This document shows positions 19,762 through 28,700 of a stretch of DNA of 64,000 bases, piece by piece. Below the pieces are notes generated by a model. The model was not told the origin of the DNA. It saw nothing but the letters and a program-made list of their open reading frames with translations, and did not search any database. Numbering within the stretch: position 1 is the first letter of the stretch; each line of letters starts with the position of its first letter. Source of the DNA: Sphingomonas sp. BAUL-RG-20F-R05-02 (GTDB lineage: Bacteria; Pseudomonadota; Alphaproteobacteria; Sphingomonadales; Sphingomonadaceae); contig NZ_JAKNQH010000008.1 in assembly GCF_022662305.1 (NCBI RefSeq), positions 62,001-126,000 of the forward strand, in the 5' to 3' direction. The position numbers were made by a program, and so were the translations under genes.

Positions 19762-21159
19762 GTGCCTATCGACTTTAAGATCAACGAACCCGATCCCCGC
19801 ATTTCGTGCCACTACTGCGAATGGGAAGATAACCGCGCTTTCGTTAACGGCGAACGCGCTGTGAAGCGCATGGGCAGGAAGTACCTGCCACAAGCCAACC
19901 CCGACGACACCCAAGCAGAATATCAGGCGTTCCTAGACCGGACCCGCTTTCTGCCAGCCGCTGCGAAGATCGCGCAGGGCTTGTCCGGTCTCATCTTCCG
20001 CAAGCAGGCGCAGCTTAACAGCGCCAGCACACGCATCCAGCTTCTCACGCAGCTAATCACCCCGGATGGTCAGAGCCTAGACGATCTAGCCGAATGGGTG
20101 GTCCGCGAGACGCTGATTACCAATTTCACCGGCCTGCTTGTCGATCATCCTGACCGCACCGGCTTCGACGGCCTGAGCGCTGCAAATGAAATCGAAAAGG
20201 GCTATCGTCCTCGCATCGCTGGTTATTGCGGCGAAGCAATCCTTGAGGTCACTCCCGGCCTCGTAAACAACCAGCGTCAGATTGTCCGCGTGCGTCTCAG
20301 TGAGGACGAGGGCGCGACGATCCGCGAATTGATGCTGAATAATGGCGTCTATCAGGTCCGTCTCTGGACGCGCACCGATGGCGGCTTTGCACCCGGCCCG
20401 ATCACCACCCCCGGTCGTAACGGCCAGCCCCTTAGCGAAATCCCGTTCGTGCTCGTCAGCACCGGCGACAAGCTGACGCCTGAACCGTCGCTGCTCCAGC
20501 ACTCGGTTGACCTGAACCTCCAACATTATCGCGTTCAGGGGCTTCTTACGTCCGTGCTCTACTTCCTTAGCGCGCCGATCCCTGTCGTGACCGGCCTAAA
20601 GCCAATCCAAGGCGCTGACGGCAAGGACATGCCGATCAACCTAAGCGTTGCCCCCGGCGCGGCGTGGGTCTTCCCCGAACCCGATACCAAAGCCGAGTAT
20701 CTGGAGTTTAGCGGCGCTGGTGCGTCCACGATCACGGAGGAATTGAAGAATATCAAGGACGAGCTTTCGACCATTGGTCACTCGATCCTTGCACCTGAAA
20801 AGCCAGCCCCAGAAGCGGCGGAAACGCAGATGCTGCGCCGTGCTGCGGAGAACGCCACGCTGGCCGGCTTCACGCGCTCGATCTCCCGTAAGCTGGAAAA
20901 GGCGCTCAAGCAGTTCGCACAATGGACGGACCCAGCCGCATCGGATCTAGCGTACAGCCTCAACACCGACTTCCTGCCACAGCAGATGTCACCGCAAGAA
21001 ATGACGGCGCTGCTACAGGTTCTGGTGGCGGGTAAAATCTCGCATTCGACATTCCTCTACGCGCTGCGCGATGGGGAGATCGTCTCGCCCACGCTGGACG
21101 TGGAAGCAGAGATTGCGGCGACCGAACAGGAAGCGGCTGACCGTCCGCCGGTCCTCTAA
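19762..21159 (+). CDS. Portal protein (DUF4055-type)
   Basis: A 465-residue protein of the portal-like DUF4055 group: WEDNRAFVNGERAVKRMG, KYLPQANPDDTQAEYQAF and AKIAQGLSGLIFRK at the N-terminus, then a membrane-vertex fold region and a helical C-terminus (PQEMTALLQVLVAGKIS). A GTG at 19762 is the best start: AGAGGA lies seven bases upstream and it begins just before the conserved region; an ATG at 19654 would overlap the divergent Abi-alpha gene. The stop overlaps the start of the truncated head gene (TAATG). Portals form the dodecameric channel through which TerL pumps DNA. Confidence 0.8.
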   Translation: MPIDFKINEPDPRISCHYCEWEDNRAFVNGERAVKRMGRKYLPQANPDDTQAEYQAFLDRTRFLPAAAKIAQGLSGLIFRKQAQLNSASTRIQLLTQLITPDGQSLDDLAEWVVRETLITNFTGLLVDHPDRTGFDGLSAANEIEKGYRPRIAGYCGEAILEVTPGLVNNQRQIVRVRLSEDEGATIRELMLNNGVYQVRLWTRTDGGFAPGPITTPGRNGQPLSEIPFVLVSTGDKLTPEPSLLQHSVDLNLQHYRVQGLLTSVLYFLSAPIPVVTGLKPIQGADGKDMPINLSVAPGAAWVFPEPDTKAEYLEFSGAGASTITEELKNIKDELSTIGHSILAPEKPAPEAAETQMLRRAAENATLAGFTRSISRKLEKALKQFAQWTDPAASDLAYSLNTDFLPQQMSPQEMTALLQVLVAGKISHSTFLYALRDGEIVSPTLDVEAEIAATEQEAADRPPVL

Positions 21160-21233
21160 TGGGCAGCGTGAACGAAGCCCTGCGCGACAGGGCGATCCGG
21201 CACGCACTTGAGATTGGGCGATACGGCAAGGGA
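21159..21233 (+). pseudogene. Head morphogenesis (Mu gpF-like) gene, 5' stump
   Basis: The first 25 codons (MGSVNEALRDRAIRHALEIG, then RYGKG) match the usual N-terminus of phage head-morphogenesis proteins that follow the portal gene, and the start is translationally coupled to the portal stop. After about base 21233 the frame reads tape-measure DNA out of frame and stops at 21356 after 65 codons. The rest of this gene and all capsid genes are missing, so this marks a deletion junction. Confidence 0.7.
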
Positions 21234-24200
21234 CGTTCAGGTCTCCAAGGTGCTCTTCACGAGCTTTGTGGTCTTCAAGACCCTGAGCATCGCATCCACC
21301 TTCCTCCAGACCGCGAGTGCGTTCCAGTTGGTTGGCAAAGCCGCCGAGGGACTTAATGCGATCATCAAGGGCGCGACCGCAGCACAGGCATTGTTCAACG
21401 CGGTCGTCCTCGCCAATCCTTTCGTGGCGGCAGCGGCAGCAATCACCGCGATCGTCGGCCTGCTCTACACGTTCCGCGATAGCATCACGCTTGGTGGCGG
21501 CTCGCTGACCACGCTGGGCGATCTGGGCCGTGCGTGTTTCGAGAGCATTATGCCTGCCGTCAACGCGGTTGGCTCCACCATTAGCAGCGTCTTCGGCGCG
21601 ATCAGCGGCACGGCGCAGACCGTGTTCAGCGCGGTCGGCGGTTTCCTCACAAACGCATTCTCAGGCGTAAGCGCTGCTTGGCAGTCCACATTCGGGGATC
21701 TCGATCTTTCTTTCTCAGGGGTGCTGACCGGTGCAGCGCGTGTCGCTGACGGCATGGTCGGCCTGTTCCGTGGCTCGTTCCTCGCGATCGGCGCTATCTG
21801 GAACGATCTGCCCGCACTGCTTGGCCCTAACATCATGTCCATTCTGGCCGGTGCGAAGAGCATCGTTGTCGGTATCGGTCAGGGCATCGCTGGCGTTTAC
21901 AGCGCTGTCGTAGGATTCGGATCGTCGGTCGTTTCGACCGTGTCCGCGATCTTCAACAGCGTTGCCAGCTTCATCGAAAAGTGGGCCAACACGGCAATCA
22001 CCGCGATCAACGGTGTGATCGCTGGCGCGAACAAACTGGGCGCAAGCATTGCGCCACTCGACAACATCACCATCGGCAAGGTCGCTGCGCCTAATGTGCA
22101 GACGCCATTCCAGAAGGCAGGCCAGGACGCTAAAGCCGCGTTCCTGTCAGGGTTCGGACACGAAGCAGAGAACGCCGTTACGGGCCTGCTCAAGCGCGCG
22201 GACGCCATTGGTGCTAAACGTCGCGGACAGGGCGCAGCGGGCGCCACAGGGGCAGCACAGGGCATCACAGCCCCTAAGCCTAACGACGATGCGTTCGCGG
22301 ACGATAAGAAGCCGAAGAAGACTAAGGCCGAGGAGGAAGCCGAGCGCCGCGCCAAGCAGGAAAGGGAATTCTGGGCGACGCTCAAGGGTGAGGCCGAGAC
22401 GGCCAAACTGCTTCCAGCAGCCGCAGAGGATTACAAGAAGGAACTGGAACTCCAGAAAATCCTTGGTCGCGATCTTACCGATAGCGAGAAGAAGCGCGTC
22501 GATAGTCTCATGGACGAGGCGCGCACCTCCAAGTTCGTCACCGCTGCACTGAACGACCACAACAAGGCTGCTCGTCAGAACGCACAAGATCAGAGCGCGT
22601 TCGCGGCTAAGATCATGGGCCAGACAACAGAGCAAGCAGACGTGGAACAGGCCATGTTCACGTTCCGCAACAATGCGCTCGACGCTGGGGTTAATCTGGC
22701 GAGCAAAGCCTACCAGATCGCAGAAGCACAGGCGCGCTTGGATGCTCAGAATGCTTCTTCGATCAAGAAGAAGAACGAGCAGCTTGCAACGGCAGTTGAT
22801 CTCGCGGGCCAGTATAGCACGGCCTACCAGAAGTACGCTGACAACAAGAAGATGATCGACAACAAAGCGGCTCTGGAAACTGGCTACAATGGCGGCAAGA
22901 ACGACATTGGCATCACCAAGCAGGTTCACGATCAAATCGTGGAAGGCATGGGCAAGGCGATCACCGACAAGGCCGCGCAGCTTGAGGATCAATTCGGCCA
23001 GCGCATCAGCGATCTAGGCGACCAGATTAGCGGCAAGTGGGGCGATGCAATCAGCGGCATCGGCAAGCTGATTTCCAGCATGGCGAAGGCCGCGCAGGGC
23101 GACTTCTCCGGTCTGGGCGTTGCTGGCAGCCTCATCAACCTGCTTGGTACGAACAAGGACGGCAGCAAGAACGATCTGTCCAAGCAGGCATCCACTTCCA
23201 CCAGCGATATGGTTCAGGGCGTTCTCAAGAGCAGCACCTATACCGCGCCCCTCAAGAGCCTGTCCGATGGCTTCGGCAGCTTCAAGACTGACCTAAAGGG
23301 CCTGTTCGGCAAGAGCGGCGACTTCACCAAGAGCCTTGGTAGCGTGCTGGGCAAGGCTGGCGCAGGCGCAGCCATTGGCGATGCAGTCAACGGCCTTGCG
23401 GGCGCGCTCGGCGTCAAGCTGAACAAGACCGGCAGTTCGCTTGGTGGCGCTGTAGGCGGCTTGGCCCTCGGCCCCTTGGGTGCAATCGGCGGCTCGATCC
23501 TCGGCGGCTTGCTCGGCAATCTGTTCAGCAAGCCCAAGTCCTCCAGCACCGGCTTCACCACCGATGCCAAGTGCAACGTCGCGGTTGGTAACGTCTCGGG
23601 CAGCAATGCATCGTTGAAGGCCGCTACCAGCGGTGCAGCGGGCGAGGTTTTGTCTGGCCTACAGAAGATCGCGAGCAGCATCGGCGGTTCGCTCACTGGC
23701 GCACCTAATCTCCAGATTGGTACGTGGGACGGCAAATGGCGCGTCAATGACAACGCGACATCCTCGAAGCTGAATTACAACAATTTCAACGAAAGCACGC
23801 TTCACGACTTCGGCGCAGATGGTGAGGCTGATGCCGTCGCGTATGCGATCAAGAAGGCGTTGACGCAGGGCGTAATCACCGGCTTGAGCGACCTTGCACA
23901 AAAGGCATTGAAGGCGCTGGACGCTGATAGCGCTGTCTCGTTCATTCAGCAGTGGTCGTCTGCGCTCTCGGACTTCAAGAGCATGACCGATCCAATGGGT
24001 GCGGCTGTTCAGGCAATCATCGACCCCTTGAAGGCGTTGCGCGAAACAATGCTAACGATTGGCGCCTCCACGGAAGACCTGACCAAGCTGGACGAGTATC
24101 GCGCAGCCAAGCTGGACGCGGTTCTAAAGCAGCAGACCCAGAGCTTCACCGATATTCTTGCCAACCTCAATGGTGATGCCGGTGGCGTGACCGCGCTCTC

Positions 24201-24609
24201 GCAGCTTACCAGCGAACTATCTGACTTCGACAAGTTCAAGTCTGACATCGCAAGCGGCAAGACAGTCAATCAGGATGATTACAGCGCATTGGTGCAGAAA
24301 ATCATTGGCAACGCTGGCAACGTCTATGGCACCAACAACAGCCAGTATCAGGACATCGTGTCGCAGTTGAAGGGCACGACCACGGATGCGCTTGCAAATG
24401 CAACAAAGCAGTTCAACGCAGATGCCGGTTCAGTGCCAACTGCAACGTCCACGGACATCGCGACACAGACGACCGCGCTAACAAGCGAACTGAGTGTCCA
24501 GACAGGCTACCTCTCGCAGATTGCAGCGGGCATTAACAACCTGAGCACAAGCGGCGGAACTGTCACGACCTATGGCAGCGTCAACGGCTCTGTGGCGAAA
24601 GCCTATTAA
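21208..24609 (+). CDS. Tail tape measure protein, 5'-truncated
   Basis: Up to 1133 codons of a tape-measure protein. Hydrophobic and Ala/Gly-rich segments (VLANPFVAAAAAITAIVGLL; GSSVVSTVSAIFNSVASF) fit the region that inserts in host membrane; a long Lys/Glu-rich coiled coil follows (about 375-600), then Gly/Ser-rich domains and a C-terminal DALANATKQFNAD region. Homologues carry several hundred residues before the first segment seen here, and there is no ATG or ribosome site near the beginning; only a TTG at 21208 in the leftover head gene. The gene is therefore 5'-deleted and may not be translated normally. Tape measures set tail length in siphophages. Confidence 0.8.
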   Translation: MRLGDTARDVQVSKVLFTSFVVFKTLSIASTFLQTASAFQLVGKAAEGLNAIIKGATAAQALFNAVVLANPFVAAAAAITAIVGLLYTFRDSITLGGGSLTTLGDLGRACFESIMPAVNAVGSTISSVFGAISGTAQTVFSAVGGFLTNAFSGVSAAWQSTFGDLDLSFSGVLTGAARVADGMVGLFRGSFLAIGAIWNDLPALLGPNIMSILAGAKSIVVGIGQGIAGVYSAVVGFGSSVVSTVSAIFNSVASFIEKWANTAITAINGVIAGANKLGASIAPLDNITIGKVAAPNVQTPFQKAGQDAKAAFLSGFGHEAENAVTGLLKRADAIGAKRRGQGAAGATGAAQGITAPKPNDDAFADDKKPKKTKAEEEAERRAKQEREFWATLKGEAETAKLLPAAAEDYKKELELQKILGRDLTDSEKKRVDSLMDEARTSKFVTAALNDHNKAARQNAQDQSAFAAKIMGQTTEQADVEQAMFTFRNNALDAGVNLASKAYQIAEAQARLDAQNASSIKKKNEQLATAVDLAGQYSTAYQKYADNKKMIDNKAALETGYNGGKNDIGITKQVHDQIVEGMGKAITDKAAQLEDQFGQRISDLGDQISGKWGDAISGIGKLISSMAKAAQGDFSGLGVAGSLINLLGTNKDGSKNDLSKQASTSTSDMVQGVLKSSTYTAPLKSLSDGFGSFKTDLKGLFGKSGDFTKSLGSVLGKAGAGAAIGDAVNGLAGALGVKLNKTGSSLGGAVGGLALGPLGAIGGSILGGLLGNLFSKPKSSSTGFTTDAKCNVAVGNVSGSNASLKAATSGAAGEVLSGLQKIASSIGGSLTGAPNLQIGTWDGKWRVNDNATSSKLNYNNFNESTLHDFGADGEADAVAYAIKKALTQGVITGLSDLAQKALKALDADSAVSFIQQWSSALSDFKSMTDPMGAAVQAIIDPLKALRETMLTIGASTEDLTKLDEYRAAKLDAVLKQQTQSFTDILANLNGDAGGVTALSQLTSELSDFDKFKSDIASGKTVNQDDYSALVQKIIGNAGNVYGTNNSQYQDIVSQLKGTTTDALANATKQFNADAGSVPTATSTDIATQTTALTSELSVQTGYLSQIAAGINNLSTSGGTVTTYGSVNGSVAKAY

Positions 24610-24616
24610 ATAGAAG

Positions 24617-24976
24617 ATGGCGACTACACTTGATCCGAACCGCGCGGCCTTCGTTACCAACGAGTACCGCTATGTCACTCCAACCAGCCCGACTGTGAAA
24701 TCTCGCAATCCAGCGGCTCGCGAGGTCAAGGTAGATACAAACCTCGACCAAGCAGCCGCCACGGCACTCGCTGCAAAGTATCTGGCAGAGAACATCCAGC
24801 CCCGCGTGTTGGAGATTGTGCTGCAAGGTATCATCAACTTGGACGCGTTCATTGGTGGACCGCCAAGCTACATTCCCAACTTCCCCAAGCTGGCAACCGA
24901 TGGCCGCACAATGAAAGTCATTGGCGCAACCGTCGATTACGGCGCGGGCAAAACAACAGTGAGGGTTCGCGGCTAA
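24617..24976 (+). CDS. Small tail-associated phage protein
   Basis: A 119-residue protein directly after the tape measure and overlapping the next gene (TAATG), so it belongs to the tail operon. It is Ala-rich with a C-terminal beta segment (KVIGATVDYGAGKTTVRVRG). Position between tape measure and distal tail genes suggests a tail-tip part, but no family is recognised. Confidence 0.65.
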   Translation: MATTLDPNRAAFVTNEYRYVTPTSPTVKSRNPAAREVKVDTNLDQAAATALAAKYLAENIQPRVLEIVLQGIINLDAFIGGPPSYIPNFPKLATDGRTMKVIGATVDYGAGKTTVRVRG

Positions 24977-25740
24977 TGGGTCTTTATGTTTGTGCGCCTA
25001 GCGCGTTCTCCGTCACCAACAGCAATTCCGGCCCGCTTACGCCAGCTTCACAGCTAGGCTTGGAAGTGCCCGGCATGGTGTGGCGCTCGGCTAACCTCAC
25101 CACCGTTTACCTGACCGTCCTCGTTCCCGCTGGCTGGGACACGGTCGCGCTGGTGGAAAACAATATGCGATCCTCGGACACATGGCGCATTCGTGCTGCC
25201 TCGACAGAAGCCGCCACTACTAGTGGACCAACCTATGACAGCGGCACGCTCTCCGCTTGGAGCGGAGCGGCCCCAGCCAATCGTGCAATGAGCCTCGTTG
25301 CCTTGCCCACTGCACGTACCGAGACTTACGTTAGGATCGACATTACGAGCACCGGCAACCCAGACGGCTTCGTGCAGGCGCAACGTCTCGTAATCGGCAA
25401 GCGCCTTGAAAACGTAGGCGCAGACCTCGGCGTTGAGCGCAGTTATGAAGATACCTCGAATGTCGAAGACGGTCCCGGCTATATGCAGATCGACCGCTTC
25501 AATGTCCGCACGCAATGGAAGTTCACAATCAGCGACATCAAGGAAGCTGATTGGGAGGGTAATTGGGCACCGTTCCTAAAGCGCGTTGGCGTTAGCCGCT
25601 CGTTCCTGTTTGTCGAGGATAGCAACCCCGCGTTTCTGAATAGCCGCTCTGGCCTCGTTCGTAGCATCGTAAGTGCAAAGGGCGCACCGAAGAGCAGCGA
25701 CTTCTACGTGCTCGACATGACGGTTAAGACGGTCAGCTAA
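24976..25740 (+). CDS. Distal tail-type protein (predicted)
   Basis: A 254-residue beta-rich protein, translationally coupled to the gene before and 26 bases from the tail hub gene. It has a lectin-like middle (TYDSGTLSAWSGAAP, ETYVRIDITSTGNPDG) and a C-terminal half (YMQIDRFNVRTQWKFTISD) resembling distal tail proteins that link tail tube and receptor-binding apparatus. The assignment rests on position and on the beta-sandwich texture; an alternative is a baseplate hub accessory. Confidence 0.55.
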   Translation: MGLYVCAPSAFSVTNSNSGPLTPASQLGLEVPGMVWRSANLTTVYLTVLVPAGWDTVALVENNMRSSDTWRIRAASTEAATTSGPTYDSGTLSAWSGAAPANRAMSLVALPTARTETYVRIDITSTGNPDGFVQAQRLVIGKRLENVGADLGVERSYEDTSNVEDGPGYMQIDRFNVRTQWKFTISDIKEADWEGNWAPFLKRVGVSRSFLFVEDSNPAFLNSRSGLVRSIVSAKGAPKSSDFYVLDMTVKTVS

Positions 25741-25766
25741 GAACCGCCTCCCTCGGTAAATAACCG

Positions 25767-28700
25767 ATGGGAAACATGCTAATCGAAGTCGCGCCGCTCC
25801 TTAATGGAGTTACAAAAACTGTCTGGATGTCATCTGCTGGCAATTACGACGCTAGTGGCACTTTGCTGAACAACTTGCAGTGGCTGCCGGTTATCACACA
25901 ACAGCCGACGCGAGACATTTCGCTTTCCAGCGATGGCGTGTTGGACACGATCACGGTCAGCTACGGCGCAGTCAACTTCTGGATGGCTCCAGACTTCTCG
26001 AATGAGGTTTGGTCTAGCTACGAATGGGTAGGCGCACTCGCGCGCATTTACGTCGGCAATGCAGGCGATCCGTTCACCGCTTACACTCAGATTTTTGAGG
26101 GCAGCGTAAGCAGCCTTGAGCGTGACGGCATCACGGCAACGATGCAGTTGCTCGGCCCAGACGCCTCCCTCGATCGAAATATCCTGTCGCTGACTTACGG
26201 CGGCACTGGTGGCGCAGATGGTCCGCCCTCGCTGGCAGGCAAACTCAAGCCGATGGCGTTCGGTCAGTGCCTTACCGTCGAGCCTGTCCTTGTCGATCAG
26301 GCGCACTGGATTTATCAGGTCCACGGCTACGGCGCGGTATCCGCGCTCAACGTCTATGACTTCGCTATTGCGCTCGATCCGGCCAAGCGCAAAGCCGATC
26401 AGGCCAGCTATTCCGACCTGGCCGCACTGACGCTGATTCCCGGCGAATGGGCGACCTGTCTCGCGCAGGGCTTGTTCCGTCTCGGCGCTACCCCGACGAC
26501 CAAAATCAGCGCAGACGTGACCGTCGGCGGCTCCACGGTCGCGACCATCGTTCCCGCCATCCTTGCTGTCGCAGGCGTGCCCGCCGCGAAGGTCGGAGAC
26601 TTCTCCGCGTTCTCGTCGGCTGGCTGGTGCCTCTATCAGACCGAACAGGCGACCGTTGGTGATCTCGCACGAGCTGTGCTCCAGCAGGCAGGCGGCTACC
26701 TCATCGCGGACGGTACGGGCAAATGGAGATGCGGCGACTACTTTGCGCCTCAGGCAGCGGTGACGCTGACCCCGGACAGCACGTCCATGCCGCTGGTGCA
26801 GTCCTACAAGGAATTGCCCAGCGCAGCGCCGATCTACAAGGCGAGCATCGGTTATAGCCGTTGCTGGAACGTCCACAGCGATAGCGACGTGTCGCCGGCT
26901 CTACGCGATCTGTCTGACGCGAACGCTGCCAATGCGGCTGCACTGAAGGCGCTACAGGATAACGCCGCGCAGACTGCATCCGATGCACAGGCTGCAAAGG
27001 CCCGCCTCGATAGCATCGAAGCCGACGGCGTGCTCGATCGCAGCGAGAAGGCAGAGGTTATTGCCGAGTTCTCGACTGAGACCGCGCAGCAAACCGGCCT
27101 CCAGAACCAGACCACGAACGTCGATGTCACCAGCGAGAAGGCAAACCTCGCATCCGCATACGCGGCCCTGAAAGCATATCTGGAAGGCTTGTCGCCTGCC
27201 TACACTGACAGCACTCAGAACACGACAATCGACCGCGCCACGTTCAATACCAAGTGGGGTAATTATTGGCTCGCCAAGCAAACTCTGGTGAACAAGCTGG
27301 CCGGTCTAGGCTCCACGACTGCGAATTGGGGTGGCGTCACCGGCACCGGCAAGCCTGCCGATAACGCGGACGTTACCAGCCAGAACACGGCCAAAGACAC
27401 CGCCGCAGTTGGTGGCGTAGCAGCTTCTACGGTTGTCGGCGCGATCAAAGATAGCAGCGGCAACGTCGTAGGCGTTCAAGCGCTTAAGGATGCGACCGCA
27501 GCCGCAGCATCGACCGCAGCTACCGCACGAACCGAAGCGGCACAGGTCCGTACCGATCTCACCCCGTCGGTTTCGCAGGCTCAGAGCGATGCGACCGCAG
27601 CAAAGACGGACGCGGCAAAGGCCCGAACCGATCTGGCCTCGGAAGTGTCCCGCGCGCAGGGTGCAGAGGGCACGCTGACCACGAACCTCGCAAGCGTCAA
27701 GCAAACTGCCGACAAGGCTACCACGTCCATCAGCGACGAAATCCTTGCTCGCACGACAGCAGACAGTTCGCTTGCAAACCGCACGACGACTTTGGAGAGC
27801 GGTTTCACTAAACTAAACGACAATCCGAACCTGCTTGGTCCTATCAATGAATGGACCGGCGCGGTGACTTACTTCGCGAACCAAGTCTGGGGTCCAATCA
27901 TCGCTTGGTCGGGCACCCTGCCGGATCATGAAGAGGTTTTCGCGACCAGCCCGCGTGTCACACTACAGGCGAGCACCACCTACACACTCAGTTGCGATCT
28001 TCAAGGCGCAGGCGGTGCAACCGTTTACTCCAACATGGACGTGGTTTGCTACGATGCTTCGGGCAACATGCTACTCGATGGACCAAACACCAACAGCATT
28101 ACCAATCAGGACTTCTCTGACAGTCGCGGGATTGGTGCGGTTGCGATCACGTTCACGACACCGGCCAACACCAGCTATGGAATTGTGCGGCTCGTCGGCA
28201 ACGCCCGTAACGTAACGCTCGCCTACATTGGTGCGCGCAAAGTCAAGCTGGAGCGCGGTAGTGCCGCGACGATCTACAACGACGCAATGGCGTTGCCGAT
28301 CGTCAACGCATCGTTGAAGACGGAAGCCACAACGCGCGCGACCGCAGACACGGCCATCAGCAATCGCACCACTACTCTGGAAAGCACGGTCAATAATGCG
28401 ACGACCGGGCTAGCAGCGACAACCGCGCGCATTGCAACAGAAGAGACCACGCGATCCAATGCCGACACTGCGCTGGCTAATCGGGCTTACACTCTCGAAA
28501 GTCGAGCAGGTAACTCCTCCAACTACGCGAACCCCAATGCCAACTTCACCGCTTGGCCCGATGGTGGCGCAATTCCGGCTCAGTGGTCTTTCTGGAGCAA
28601 TCGCGGCACCTTCACCCGCGAGAACTCACAATTCACAAACGGAAACTACCTACTCGGTCATGCCGTAACAGATGGTAACGATGCCGGTCTAGCGACAACC

